From: an uncultured Verrucomicrobiota bacterium
GTDB lineage: Bacteria > Verrucomicrobiota > Kiritimatiellia > Kiritimatiellales > Pontiellaceae
NCBI GenBank assembly: GCA_913065005.1
Contig: CAJYAJ010000010.1
Coordinates: 1-44,193, forward strand
DNA length: 44,193 nt
Direction of reading: 5' to 3'
In this document: positions 1-8,135 of the stretch, one piece after another
Numbering within the stretch: the stretch's first letter is position 1
Layout: every line of letters begins with the position of its first letter
Position numbers and translations under genes: made by a program
Notes under the pieces: model-generated
What the model saw: only the letters and a program-made list of their open reading frames with translations
Database searches by the model: none
What the model was told of the DNA's origin: nothing

Positions 1-324
1 ATTGGGAAGGACATATGTGGATTCAATTTTTTTCTCTCCACTCAACAGAAGGAATGTCTGACCTGTGATACGTGCCATAGACTTTTCATCAAAAGACGCA
101 TTTTGATAGACATCCATCCAATTAATTTTTATTCCATTTTCATTGAGAAAATTTACACATTCGAAAACGGAATAATCAGGTCGGATATGACGATCAAATA
201 AACCTGAATATTTTACATAATATGAGATGAAAGACGTATACTTTACCTCTGATATGGAGATGGATGAAATCCCCAAAACCAAAGATGCTATTAATAGATT
301 TAAACTACGTCTAATCACCAGCAC
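1..324 (-). CDS. Unknown secreted protein, N-terminal part only (runs off left edge)
   Basis: An open minus-strand frame of 108 codons runs without a stop to the first base of the window, so the C-terminus is missing. The start is probably GTG at 324; an in-frame TTG at 333 preceded by AAAGGG is an alternative, and an in-frame TAA lies a few codons further upstream. Residues 2-22 look like a signal peptide: basic VIRRS, then a hydrophobic stretch ending around ISSISIS. The mature part is rich in Tyr, Phe, Ser and Asn and I do not recognise the family. It is divergent from rnhC, separated by 55 bp. G and C are balanced here, unlike the region from about 3 kb onward. Reading-frame integrity is good; function is unknown. 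Confidence 0.6.
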   Translation of the reverse strand, partial: MLVIRRSLNLLIASLVLGISSISISEVKYTSFISYYVKYSGLFDRHIRPDYSVFECVNFLNENGIKINWMDVYQNASFDEKSMARITGQTFLLLSGEKKIESTYVLPN

Positions 325-379
325 ATTAAACAAGCTATGCCCTTTGAATTAAAGATTAAACCAACTACATTTACGCTCT

Positions 380-1324
380 ATGAAAATCTCCTATACATTC
401 AAATGTGACACAACTGAACAAAAACGGCTTCTACAAGAATTAAAGAAATCGACCTATCGCCCAGAAAATGTTCCCCACACGGTGATCGCCGTTTCGATAG
501 AACAATGCAGAATTAATCTCTACACATCTGGTAAATTACTAATTCAAGGTAAACGAGCTAAAGAGTGGATTGAATTTGTTCTCGAACCGACCATTTTGCA
601 ACGCATAGAAATTGGCTATGATGAAATTTTGGACCCTAAATCTCTTGAACCACATATGGGGATTGATGAGAGCGGGAAAGGCGATTTTTTCGGACCGCTC
701 GTAATTGCTTCAGCGTATACCGATGAAAAATCGGTCGCGCTCTTAAAAGAAGTTGGCGTTCAAGACTCCAAACGTATCAAATCAGATCGAAAAATAATTA
801 CATTAGCCAAAGAAATCCGTAGAATCCTTAAAAATCAATGTACCGTTATCACGATTGGTTCGGAATCCTATAATCGCATGTATTCAAAGGTCCGGAACGT
901 TAACAAGATGTTGGCTTGGGGACACGCAAGAGCCATTGAAAACCTGCTAGAAATAACACCCGATTGCCCGCGAGCTTTGTCCGACAAGTTTGGTCCTGAC
1001 AATCGAATAAAAAGCGCGCTAATGGAACGAGGTAAAAAGATCCTATTAGAACAGCGAACAAAAGCCGAATCTGACCCTGCCGTTGCTGCTGCCTCGATTC
1101 TAGCGCGAGCTGGCTTTGTAATGGCCTTGAAAAAAATGGAAAATGATCTCCAACTAGATATTCCAAAAGGAGCATCTGAACACGTTCGATCCGTGGCTGA
1201 AAATCTCATTGAAAAACATGGCCCCGCTATCTTAACAAAAACAGTAAAATGTCATTTTAAAACAACAGACCAAGTGCTCGCCGCCAAAGGCATGACTCGC
1301 CATGATCTGCCCACTTTTAATTAA
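380..1324 (+). CDS. rnhC: Ribonuclease HIII
   Basis: This enzyme cleaves the RNA strand of RNA/DNA hybrids, which arise from R-loops and misincorporated ribonucleotides, in the cytoplasm. The 314-residue length is typical of RNase HIII. Residues 1 to about 85 form the N-terminal TBP-like substrate-binding domain that separates HIII from HII. The catalytic domain opens with GIDESGKGDFFGPLV, giving Asp96 and Glu97. Asp202 (in LSDKFGP) and Asp232 (in SDPAVAAASI) complete the D-E-D-D metal-binding set known for this family. No clear Shine-Dalgarno sequence precedes the ATG at 380, but the N-terminal domain begins properly there. The gene converges on exbD and their 3' ends overlap by 8 bp. Confidence 0.95.
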   Translation: MKISYTFKCDTTEQKRLLQELKKSTYRPENVPHTVIAVSIEQCRINLYTSGKLLIQGKRAKEWIEFVLEPTILQRIEIGYDEILDPKSLEPHMGIDESGKGDFFGPLVIASAYTDEKSVALLKEVGVQDSKRIKSDRKIITLAKEIRRILKNQCTVITIGSESYNRMYSKVRNVNKMLAWGHARAIENLLEITPDCPRALSDKFGPDNRIKSALMERGKKILLEQRTKAESDPAVAAASILARAGFVMALKKMENDLQLDIPKGASEHVRSVAENLIEKHGPAILTKTVKCHFKTTDQVLAAKGMTRHDLPTFN

Positions 1325-1757
1325 CTGAGCCAAAACTAATTTGTTCAATCTTAGCTGCGGCACAAAGATTCAAAACATCAATAACACGCTCATGAATTGA
1401 ATCGTCATGTGCATCTATCATCACCGCCGCTGGTTGACCCATCTGATCAGAAGCCGCTTTATATCGAATTAAGATTTTCTTTAACTGTGCAAGTTGAGCC
1501 GCATCAGTCCCCGAAAACGTCTGATTATTCAATCGAATCACGCCCGCTGCATCCACCACAATGATCTGTTCATCCGGCATTACCACCTGCGTTGTCACAG
1601 CAACCTCTCCAGGCAATGCTAAATCCAAATCAGCTTCAGGTCTCTTCAGCTGGGCACTGACCATAAAATAAATTAATAAAAGGAAAACTACATCAATCAA
1701 TGGAGCAATTTGAAGTCCCACCTTTTCTTTCGTCAACTCATCAATCCAAGCTTTCAT
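1317..1757 (-). CDS. exbD: ExbD/TolR-type biopolymer transport protein (first envelope operon, distal)
   Basis: A 146-residue single-pass inner-membrane protein that, in the known family, pairs with ExbB to use the proton gradient to do work on envelope proteins. A short cytoplasmic N-terminus leads into the segment IAPLIDVVFLLLIYFMV (about residues 17-33). Asp22 is the conserved proton-path aspartate (Asp25 of E. coli ExbD). The remainder is a periplasmic ExbD/TolR domain. The start ATG overlaps the stop of the upstream ExbD as TAATG, so the two are translationally coupled. It is the last gene of the TPR-TPR-ExbB-ExbD-ExbD operon, and its 3' end overlaps rnhC by 8 bp. Two ExbD copies behind one ExbB suggest an ExbD heterodimer (inference). 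Confidence 0.9.
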   Translation of the reverse strand: MKAWIDELTKEKVGLQIAPLIDVVFLLLIYFMVSAQLKRPEADLDLALPGEVAVTTQVVMPDEQIIVVDAAGVIRLNNQTFSGTDAAQLAQLKKILIRYKAASDQMGQPAAVMIDAHDDSIHERVIDVLNLCAAAKIEQISFGSVN

Positions 1758-2188
1758 TACAGCCCTGCCTCAAAGGTGGCAAAAATAACGTCCGATACAC
1801 CACTTTCCACACAGGCTTCCATGACCCTTTTTACATGCCGATTTTTGGCATACCGATCGATACGAAGGCAAATAGATGCATCTGGATTATTCTGTATAAT
1901 TTTTTTTAATTTATCTTTCAGCTCATCCAACTGGAGCTGTTGCAGATTCATCAAAATCTCGACCCGCTCTCCGGTCATATCCTGCGAGCGTAGCGTGATC
2001 AACGTTCGACTTCCCCGCTGTTCAGGAATATTCGCCTGATCAGCAACCGGCAACTCAACCGGCGTACGATCCATTTTTTCCATATGAGAAGCCACCATGA
2101 AGAAAATTAAGAGCAAAAAAACCATATCAATCATGGGTGCCATATTAATCTCCTCATCTTCCTCGAAAAATGAAGTTTTAAATCGCAT
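1757..2188 (-). CDS. exbD: ExbD/TolR-type biopolymer transport protein (first envelope operon, proximal)
   Basis: A 143-residue ExbD-family protein. The N-terminus carries the acidic run EEDEE before the membrane segment MAPMIDMVFLLLIFFMV (residues 16-32), and Asp21 is the conserved transmembrane aspartate needed for proton coupling in ExbD and TolR. The C-terminal periplasmic domain ends in the usual beta-alpha pattern (VMEACVESGVSDVIFATF). Its ATG directly abuts the TAG of exbB (TAGATG), and its own TAA overlaps the next exbD start. It differs clearly in sequence from the second ExbD, so this is an old duplication rather than a recent copy. TolR is the alternative name, but no tolB, pal or tolA is next to it. 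Confidence 0.9.
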   Translation of the reverse strand: MRFKTSFFEEDEEINMAPMIDMVFLLLIFFMVASHMEKMDRTPVELPVADQANIPEQRGSRTLITLRSQDMTGERVEILMNLQQLQLDELKDKLKKIIQNNPDASICLRIDRYAKNRHVKRVMEACVESGVSDVIFATFEAGL

Positions 2189-2926
2189 CTATTCGCTCCG
2201 ATCCGCCGGAGTAGAAAAACGGTAAAGATTGATAAAATGACCCATCAACCGCCCCATTGATGACATGCTCTTGATGAAATTATTTTTAAAGATAAAATAA
2301 GCAATCATGGCTGGAATCGCGATAACCAGCCCAGTCGCCGTTGTCACAAGCGCCTCTCCAATACTACCCGCCAATTTACCGGGATCCCCCATACCCCCCT
2401 GAGATATAATCGAAAACGCTTTAATCATACCCGAAACCGTTCCAAGCAAACCCAACATCGGCGCCGTACCTCCAATAATTGAAAGATAATTTATCGGCTT
2501 CATGAACGTAACCAACTGCTCATTCCCCATTTCTTCCACCGCCTCCATCACATGAGCCGCATCGAACGTATGCTCCTCACTGATCCGTTCCATTCCGGCA
2601 TCTAAGACCGCTGTGATCAAACTATCATTTTTAGCACACAACATTCGAACTCCAGCCACATCACGACTACGCATCATTGATTCAATTTCATCTTTTAAAT
2701 CGGGACGAAGCAAATTGCGTTCACGCAAAATAATGAGATTGCGAATAATAAAGTAGAACATTGCCAACGAAAAAATCCCAAGCGGATACATCGCCCATCC
2801 ACCCTGCTGAAGTAAAGCTCCGAGCGAAATGGTCTGCTCAGAAGCCGCATTTTCTGCCTGCGCCCAACTCATAGTTGCCACACTCAAAAGCACACCAACT
2901 ACCCAGTTTTTTCTCCCATGAATCAT
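2189..2926 (-). CDS. exbB: MotA/TolQ/ExbB proton channel protein with N-terminal signal-like extension
   Basis: A 245-residue inner-membrane proton-channel subunit, the stator partner of the ExbDs downstream. An N-terminal extension (residues 1-25, ending WAQAEN) looks like a signal peptide, a common addition in ExbB-type proteins. The first classic membrane helix is about residues 42-68. The signature MotA/TolQ/ExbB core at about 145-225 contains GGTAPMLGLLGTVSGMIKAF and IGEALVTTATGLVIAIPAMI. The GTA/GTVSGMI and TTATGL motifs line the proton path in the family. The ATG overlaps the stop of the upstream TPR gene as ATGA, indicating coupling. It is probably energised together with the secreted TPR proteins encoded just upstream. 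Confidence 0.92.
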   Translation of the reverse strand: MIHGRKNWVVGVLLSVATMSWAQAENAASEQTISLGALLQQGGWAMYPLGIFSLAMFYFIIRNLIILRERNLLRPDLKDEIESMMRSRDVAGVRMLCAKNDSLITAVLDAGMERISEEHTFDAAHVMEAVEEMGNEQLVTFMKPINYLSIIGGTAPMLGLLGTVSGMIKAFSIISQGGMGDPGKLAGSIGEALVTTATGLVIAIPAMIAYFIFKNNFIKSMSSMGRLMGHFINLYRFSTPADRSE

Positions 2927-3744
2927 ATTGTATCTCCCATTTTAGCCTTCTCTTTTGTCGACTGAAGAAGGCTCATCGCTTTATTCGTCCATTCAGAATC
3001 AGGATACGACCATCTCAACTCCTGAACCACTTGTTCCACCTGCGCCATCGCGCCTAATTTCACATATATTTCTGCCTCTAAAAAAAGGGCAGGCGCCATC
3101 CATTCTCGATCCCGCGGATATAAAGCCACAATCTTTACTACCTCCCGCAGTGCATTCTTATACTCTTTTTTTAACAAAAGCATCCGCGCCTCGACATAAT
3201 GAGACATCGGGAGGGAAACCAGCTCCGCATTCCGTATACGATTCCGATGTTGTTGTGCTTGATCTGCATTTTTTCGATCAAGCCAAATCAGCGCTGCATA
3301 CATCTCTGCCACATCCACCTCTTGCTGAGACCGAGATACCTGCAACACATCTACTGCCCGTAGCGCACCCACCTCATTACCACTCCAATATTCGCACTTT
3401 AACAACCAATACCAATAGACATCTAAATTGCTCGGGATAGTTTTAAGGCTCGATAAAGAGGAAAGAACCTGATCAAGCCGCCCGCGTAAACTCGCTAATC
3501 TTCCGCTTGAATATAACGACGCACATAAATCAGGACTCAGTTCTCGAAACCGGAACTCCAACCGCTCAACTGCATTTGTCGCAACCGGAGGTCGTTCTCC
3601 ATTCATCCTAATGCGATCGCCCTGCAAAAGCAGCTGCGTCGCTTTCATCACCGCTCCACTTTTTAAAATCACATCCACCTCATAAACCGCAAAGGTAGAT
3701 TGCAACGTCAGTAAACCTATAAGAATAAAAAGCTTCTGTTTCAT
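2923..3744 (-). CDS. Secreted TPR-like protein of the first ExbB/ExbD operon
   Basis: A 273-residue protein with a signal peptide (MKQKLFILIGLLTLQSTFA, cleavage near residue 19). A short beta-rich segment follows (VDVILKSGAVMKATQLLLQGDRI). Helical pairs resembling tetratricopeptide repeats fill roughly residues 100-260, the clearest being near ALFLEAEIYVKLGAMAQVEQ. Its start overlaps the giant TPR gene upstream (ATGA) and its stop overlaps exbB (ATGA). It is therefore almost certainly made with the ExbB/ExbD complex and is probably a periplasmic scaffold for it (inference). I recognise no enzymatic motif. Confidence 0.85.
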   Translation of the reverse strand: MKQKLFILIGLLTLQSTFAVYEVDVILKSGAVMKATQLLLQGDRIRMNGERPPVATNAVERLEFRFRELSPDLCASLYSSGRLASLRGRLDQVLSSLSSLKTIPSNLDVYWYWLLKCEYWSGNEVGALRAVDVLQVSRSQQEVDVAEMYAALIWLDRKNADQAQQHRNRIRNAELVSLPMSHYVEARMLLLKKEYKNALREVVKIVALYPRDREWMAPALFLEAEIYVKLGAMAQVEQVVQELRWSYPDSEWTNKAMSLLQSTKEKAKMGDTI

Positions 3745-6587
3745 GGTCTAATTTCCCCACTTAACCGCTCTAACCAAGCGCGCGCGATATCCGTTTCTGG
3801 AAAAAAGGCCAAGGCCGGAATTAAGATCATTTCTCGGCATGTTTGCATTAGTTCCTCTTCACGCCCACCCAATGCTTCCAGACAATTCATACTTTCTATG
3901 TATGCTTTTGCCACCCATGCCGGATAGCCGCCATAGAGAACATAAATGCGTTGATAATATGCAAATGCCTCCGCCCATTGTCCTAACGCCATTCTACAAG
4001 ACCCCATCCAAAACAACACCTCCGGCGTTAATCCACCCCGCCATTCACGTGTAGCTAACACCTCTTCATAAAGTGAAATTGCCTCTTCATATCGACCCTG
4101 AAACCGAAGCGCATCTCCTGCACGCACCCGTGCCACCCCCGTTAATTGAACCCCATACCCATACTGCTCTAAAATCTCCGCACTCAAAGAATTGATATCT
4201 TCATAGTCCTGCAAACCCATGCGGGCATCCAGCGCCGCCACGCGAACTTCCAAACCAGAAAGAGAACGGTCATCGCGATTCAAAATTTGCTGCTCTGCCA
4301 ACAGCACCAACTCGTACCGCTCCTTTTCCAAAGCATATTCCGCAATTCGCGACAGCCCCAACGGTCCCGCCAATTTCACCGCACGCTCTTGCAATAAGAC
4401 AGCCAAATGCGGCTCCCGCGCCTCCACGTTCTGGAGCGCTGCCATAACGGTATGATATCGAAGTGCTAACACTTCACTCTCTGTTTCTATCTGTTCCAGT
4501 CGCTCCGAAACCCATTCTAAAATGACATCCTGATAGGCTAATAAAGACGCTTTTTTATAATCTGCAATCAACCGCTCTTGCAAACGATCCACCCCCGCAA
4601 GCTCGGGATCTCCCCCAAACTCCTCCAACCGATCCAGCAAACAACTCAACGCCTTCGGATAATCATTCATCGCCTCAAGCGCATCCATACTCATCGAAAC
4701 AGCCCGCGCAAAATCTGCCTGCTCCTTCCAATCCTCCATATATGCCTGCATATTTTCTACAATGATTTCATGCGCATCCTGCAACTTCCAAACCCTCGCC
4801 CGCTGGAAAAAAGGATAATTGTACTGATCCAATCCCTCTGCCGAGTTCAATGCCCGCCCATACCAAACAATGCCCTCCTCAAGAGATCCCTCAGCCGCAC
4901 GAAGATCTCCCAGCATCGCAAATGCTTCCGAAGCCAGCCGCCCATCAGGATACTGCTCAACAAAATCAAGAAAGGTCTGCTCCGACGCCTCATATTGAGT
5001 CGCACCATACTGACTCATTCCCAACCGATACAACGCCTCCTCTCTCAAAACAGCATTCACAAAATCAGGTTCTGATAAAAATGACCTAAAAGAAACCATC
5101 GCCTCATCAAACTGTGTTAAATAAAGATGCGTCAACCCCTTCCAGAAAGAAACCATCTCACGCAGGGAACTTGTTGGATAACGATCTAATACCTCCGAAA
5201 AATGATGCAAAGCGGATACAAAATTAAACTGCTTAAAATAAATATACCCCAATACATATCCCAGTTGATCCGCATACGGATAATCCAAACGCTCTTCCCG
5301 CACTTGCAATCCCAATGTTAGCGCAGCATCCCACTGCTCCTCCTGCATGTGCAACTGAAGCAAATTCAATGCCGCATCATCCCAAAACAACCCTTCCGAC
5401 CGTTCATGCAGATAGGCATATCCCTCCTGCTTTGCCAGCAACCACTCCGCCTCATCAAGCAACACCGTAAACGAAGCATAATGAGCTTGGTCTGCAACCT
5501 CCGACGCTGGATATCGCTCCATCAGCGCCTGATAAAGCGTATACGTAAGCCAATGCCGCTTCAATTGATGTGACGCCTGGCCCATACGCAACAACAACTC
5601 CACATCATAATTGATAAATTGCTCAACCTGATCAATCCGCACCCGCTGAGCCGCCACCTTTTTCTCTATCTCCAGACGCGCCTCTTGGTGGGCTGCCAAA
5701 CTCCGACCCATTCCCGGACGAAACGCAACAATCTGTTGCTCCAAAAAATTCAAACGATTCCACTGATACGCCTTAATTTCTTCAAGCGAAACTACTTCAC
5801 GATACAACAACAGCGCCTCAGAAAAAGCCGCTTGATGATATTGATAATCTCCCGCTTCAAGCAGTGCCACATTCAGCGCCAACTCATGTCGAGATAATTG
5901 ATTACAATAAGGTAAAAACCGGAACAACTCAGCAAACTGATTCAACCGAGCATAAGAAGTAACCAACATCACCGACGCCCGAGAACGGTCTTCATCGCTC
6001 TGCGAAAATCGAAATAATTTCCGAAGAGGCTCTATCGAATCCACCCATTTTTTTTGCTCAAAACACGCTTCGGCAAAAAGACGAAGCACCGACCGCTCCA
6101 TCTCATCCTCCAGCGGCACATCATCCAACACAGATGCCGCCTCCGCTTCAGCCTCCGCCCATAAACCAACCAAACTGAAACATTCCGCTGCTAACAACCG
6201 CGCATCATTCCGTTGTGGATCTAAATCAAAAAGATCTGCAAATCGACGAAATCCCTCGGCCGCTCGCTCATACTCACCCAACTTCATCGAACAATCCGCT
6301 AATTGAAAAATAGAAAACGCCAACGTTTGCTGCGCTTTCTTCTCCGAATCGTCCTCTAAACGAAACACCACCTCTTCCAAAAAAGGAACCGCAGCCGCAT
6401 GCTGTTCATTCCGGAGCAATTCTCGACAAACACTCAATAATCGACTCGTACTCTCCACCTTTGGATTCAACCGATCAAGCTGACTCACCGTCAACCCACG
6501 CGTTTCACCCACAGATACCGACAACAAAGAGAACCACAGAAAAACAGACAAACCCCCTCTTATCCAAGATGAACCACAACCCAACAT
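3741..6587 (-). CDS. Giant secreted TPR protein (948 aa), first gene of the first ExbB/ExbD operon
   Basis: A 948-residue protein. An N-terminal hydrophobic segment after WIRGG (about residues 12-27) serves as the export signal; a Cys at position 4 precedes it, so it is not a lipoprotein box. The rest is almost entirely helical tetratricopeptide repeats. Recognisable units carry A-x-x-x-Y/F spacing, for example LGEYERAAEGFRRFADLFDL, FNFVSALHHFSEVLDRYPTS and YEASEQTFLDFVEQYPDGRL. Such proteins usually act as periplasmic or outer-membrane scaffolds, as do YbgF/CpoB-type partners of Tol systems. It is the promoter-proximal gene of a five-gene unit and overlaps the next gene by ATGA. A paralogous giant TPR gene leads the second cluster at 11.8-14.3 kb. 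The exact role is unknown. Confidence 0.88.
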   Translation of the reverse strand: MLGCGSSWIRGGLSVFLWFSLLSVSVGETRGLTVSQLDRLNPKVESTSRLLSVCRELLRNEQHAAAVPFLEEVVFRLEDDSEKKAQQTLAFSIFQLADCSMKLGEYERAAEGFRRFADLFDLDPQRNDARLLAAECFSLVGLWAEAEAEAASVLDDVPLEDEMERSVLRLFAEACFEQKKWVDSIEPLRKLFRFSQSDEDRSRASVMLVTSYARLNQFAELFRFLPYCNQLSRHELALNVALLEAGDYQYHQAAFSEALLLYREVVSLEEIKAYQWNRLNFLEQQIVAFRPGMGRSLAAHQEARLEIEKKVAAQRVRIDQVEQFINYDVELLLRMGQASHQLKRHWLTYTLYQALMERYPASEVADQAHYASFTVLLDEAEWLLAKQEGYAYLHERSEGLFWDDAALNLLQLHMQEEQWDAALTLGLQVREERLDYPYADQLGYVLGYIYFKQFNFVSALHHFSEVLDRYPTSSLREMVSFWKGLTHLYLTQFDEAMVSFRSFLSEPDFVNAVLREEALYRLGMSQYGATQYEASEQTFLDFVEQYPDGRLASEAFAMLGDLRAAEGSLEEGIVWYGRALNSAEGLDQYNYPFFQRARVWKLQDAHEIIVENMQAYMEDWKEQADFARAVSMSMDALEAMNDYPKALSCLLDRLEEFGGDPELAGVDRLQERLIADYKKASLLAYQDVILEWVSERLEQIETESEVLALRYHTVMAALQNVEAREPHLAVLLQERAVKLAGPLGLSRIAEYALEKERYELVLLAEQQILNRDDRSLSGLEVRVAALDARMGLQDYEDINSLSAEILEQYGYGVQLTGVARVRAGDALRFQGRYEEAISLYEEVLATREWRGGLTPEVLFWMGSCRMALGQWAEAFAYYQRIYVLYGGYPAWVAKAYIESMNCLEALGGREEELMQTCREMILIPALAFFPETDIARAWLERLSGEIRP

Positions 6588-6714
6588 ATAAAAAATCTCT
6601 CAGACATTCCAAAACCATCAAAGATCAAACTCAGAAAAAGAATCAACTAAACCTTGCACAACCTAACCTTCTTTCGCTAGAAAACACCCCCTTAACCAGA
6701 CAGAGGTTCAAATC

Positions 6715-6921
6715 ATGAAAAGCGAAATTCATCCAAATTATCAATTAGCAACCGTAAGTTGTGCCTGTGGAAACGTGTTCCAAACACGTTCAACCGTTAA
6801 AGAAATGCATGTCAACACCTGCTCTGCATGCCATCCCTTCTTCACCGGTCAGGCTAAATTCATCGATACAGAAGGTCGTGTAGACCGCTTCAAGAAGCGC
6901 TTTACAGAAGGCACCTATTAG
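6715..6921 (+). CDS. rpmE: 50S ribosomal protein bL31, zinc-binding form
   Basis: A 68-residue protein that sits at the central protuberance of the large subunit and bridges to the 30S head. It starts [10 protein letters not shown], typical of bL31. It keeps the four zinc cysteines Cys16 and Cys18 (SCACGN) and Cys36 and Cys39 ([12 protein letters not shown]), so it is the zinc-containing type rather than the zinc-free paralogue. An AGAGG ribosome binding site lies about 9 nt before the ATG. A strong intrinsic terminator follows 17 bp after the stop, so rpmE can be expressed as a single-gene unit even though prfA follows on the same strand. Confidence 0.97.
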   Translation: MKSEIHPNYQLATVSCACGNVFQTRSTVKEMHVNTCSACHPFFTGQAKFIDTEGRVDRFKKRFTEGTY

Positions 6922-6937
6922 CCCTCACTTCTGAGCT

Positions 6938-6969
6938 AGCCGAACACCCAACCCGTGTTCGGCTTTTTT
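6938..6969 (+). terminator. Intrinsic terminator after rpmE
   Basis: A perfect 10-bp stem, AGCCGAACAC (6938-6947) with GTGTTCGGCT (6955-6964), encloses a 7-nt loop and is followed by a run of T to 6969. It lies between rpmE and prfA, and the T-tract overlaps the TTG that would otherwise extend the prfA frame. This argues against that upstream start. Confidence 0.92.
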
Positions 6970-7000
6970 GTGCCCACACCTCAAACTCTACGACTCCTTT

Positions 7001-8098
7001 ATGAAAATCGACGCCACCTACCTCGATCAGATCAACGAGCAGATTCAGCAGCTCGAAACAACCATGTCACAACCCGAAGTTTCCTCCGATCCCAACAAAA
7101 TGAAACAATGCATGCGCGAATATGCACATCAAAAAAAAATTGCCACCATCGCCAGTCAACTCTGGCAACTCATGCAGACCATCGAAGAGAGCCAAACTCT
7201 ATTAAACGATTCCGCTTGCGAAGAAGAGCTCAAAGAACTAGCGCAACTTGAAAAAGAAGAAGCTGAAGAAAAATTACCCGAAGCTGAACGTGAGATGCGC
7301 CTCGCCCTCCTACCACCCGACCCCGTCGATAACCGCAATGTAATCATTGAAATCCGCGCCGGAACCGGCGGCGACGAAGCCGGTATATTTTGCGGAGATC
7401 TCTACCGCATGTATACGCGGTATTTTGACCTCAAAGGGTGGAAGCATGCCATGATGGATGCCAACCCCTCCGAATCCGGTGGATACAAAGAAGTCTCCTT
7501 CTCCGTCGAAGGCGACGAAGTTTATAAAACCCTTAAATACGAAGGTGGAACACACCGCGTTCAACGCGTCCCCCAAACCGAAACACAAGGACGCGTTCAT
7601 ACATCCGCCGCCACCGTCGCCGTACTAGCCGAAGCCGAAGAAGTCGACATTGAAGTAAAAACTGAAGATTTACGCATCGACACCTATCGCGCATCCGGCG
7701 CAGGCGGACAGCACGTCAACACCACCGACTCCGCCATCCGCATCACCCACGTTCCAACCGGCGTAGTCGTTCAATGCCAAGACGAACGCTCACAACATAA
7801 AAATAAAGCAGCAGCCATGAAAATGCTCCGCGCTAAACTCTTTGATGAACAGCAACGAAAAAAAGCCGAAGAAGAAGCCTCTCAACGTAAATCAATGGTG
7901 GGCTCCGGCGACCGTTCTGAAAAAATCCGCACCTATAACTTCCCGCAAAACCGACTCACCGATCACCGGATCAATTTAACAATCTATAAACTGGATCGTG
8001 TCATGGAAGGCGACCTCGAAGAAACGCTACACGCCCTAAATCAATTCGATCTCGAAGAACGCCTTGAAGAGCAAATGAAACAAACGGCAAGCGACTAG
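7001..8098 (+). CDS. prfA: Peptide chain release factor 1 (RF1)
   Basis: RF1 reads UAA and UAG stop codons and triggers peptide release. I place the start at ATG 7001 (365 residues, the usual RF1 length). The frame extends to a TTG at 6968, but that lies in the T-tract of the rpmE terminator. The central domain has the tripeptide anticodon region as PQT (191-193, [14 protein letters not shown]), the P-x-T form of RF1 rather than the SPF form of RF2. Domain 3 carries the universal GGQ (235-237, in [13 protein letters not shown]), whose glutamine is normally methylated by PrmC. No prmC is adjacent in this window. No strong Shine-Dalgarno sequence is visible before the start. Confidence 0.95.
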   Translation: MKIDATYLDQINEQIQQLETTMSQPEVSSDPNKMKQCMREYAHQKKIATIASQLWQLMQTIEESQTLLNDSACEEELKELAQLEKEEAEEKLPEAEREMRLALLPPDPVDNRNVIIEIRAGTGGDEAGIFCGDLYRMYTRYFDLKGWKHAMMDANPSESGGYKEVSFSVEGDEVYKTLKYEGGTHRVQRVPQTETQGRVHTSAATVAVLAEAEEVDIEVKTEDLRIDTYRASGAGGQHVNTTDSAIRITHVPTGVVVQCQDERSQHKNKAAAMKMLRAKLFDEQQRKKAEEEASQRKSMVGSGDRSEKIRTYNFPQNRLTDHRINLTIYKLDRVMEGDLEETLHALNQFDLEERLEEQMKQTASD

Positions 8099-8135
8099 AT
8101 GAAAGTTCCCCTCGAATGAGGCGAATAAGCAAGGA

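Noticed and set aside
6968-7000. Upstream TTG start for prfA
   Set aside because: It falls in the T-tract of the rpmE terminator; ATG 7001 gives the normal RF1 length.
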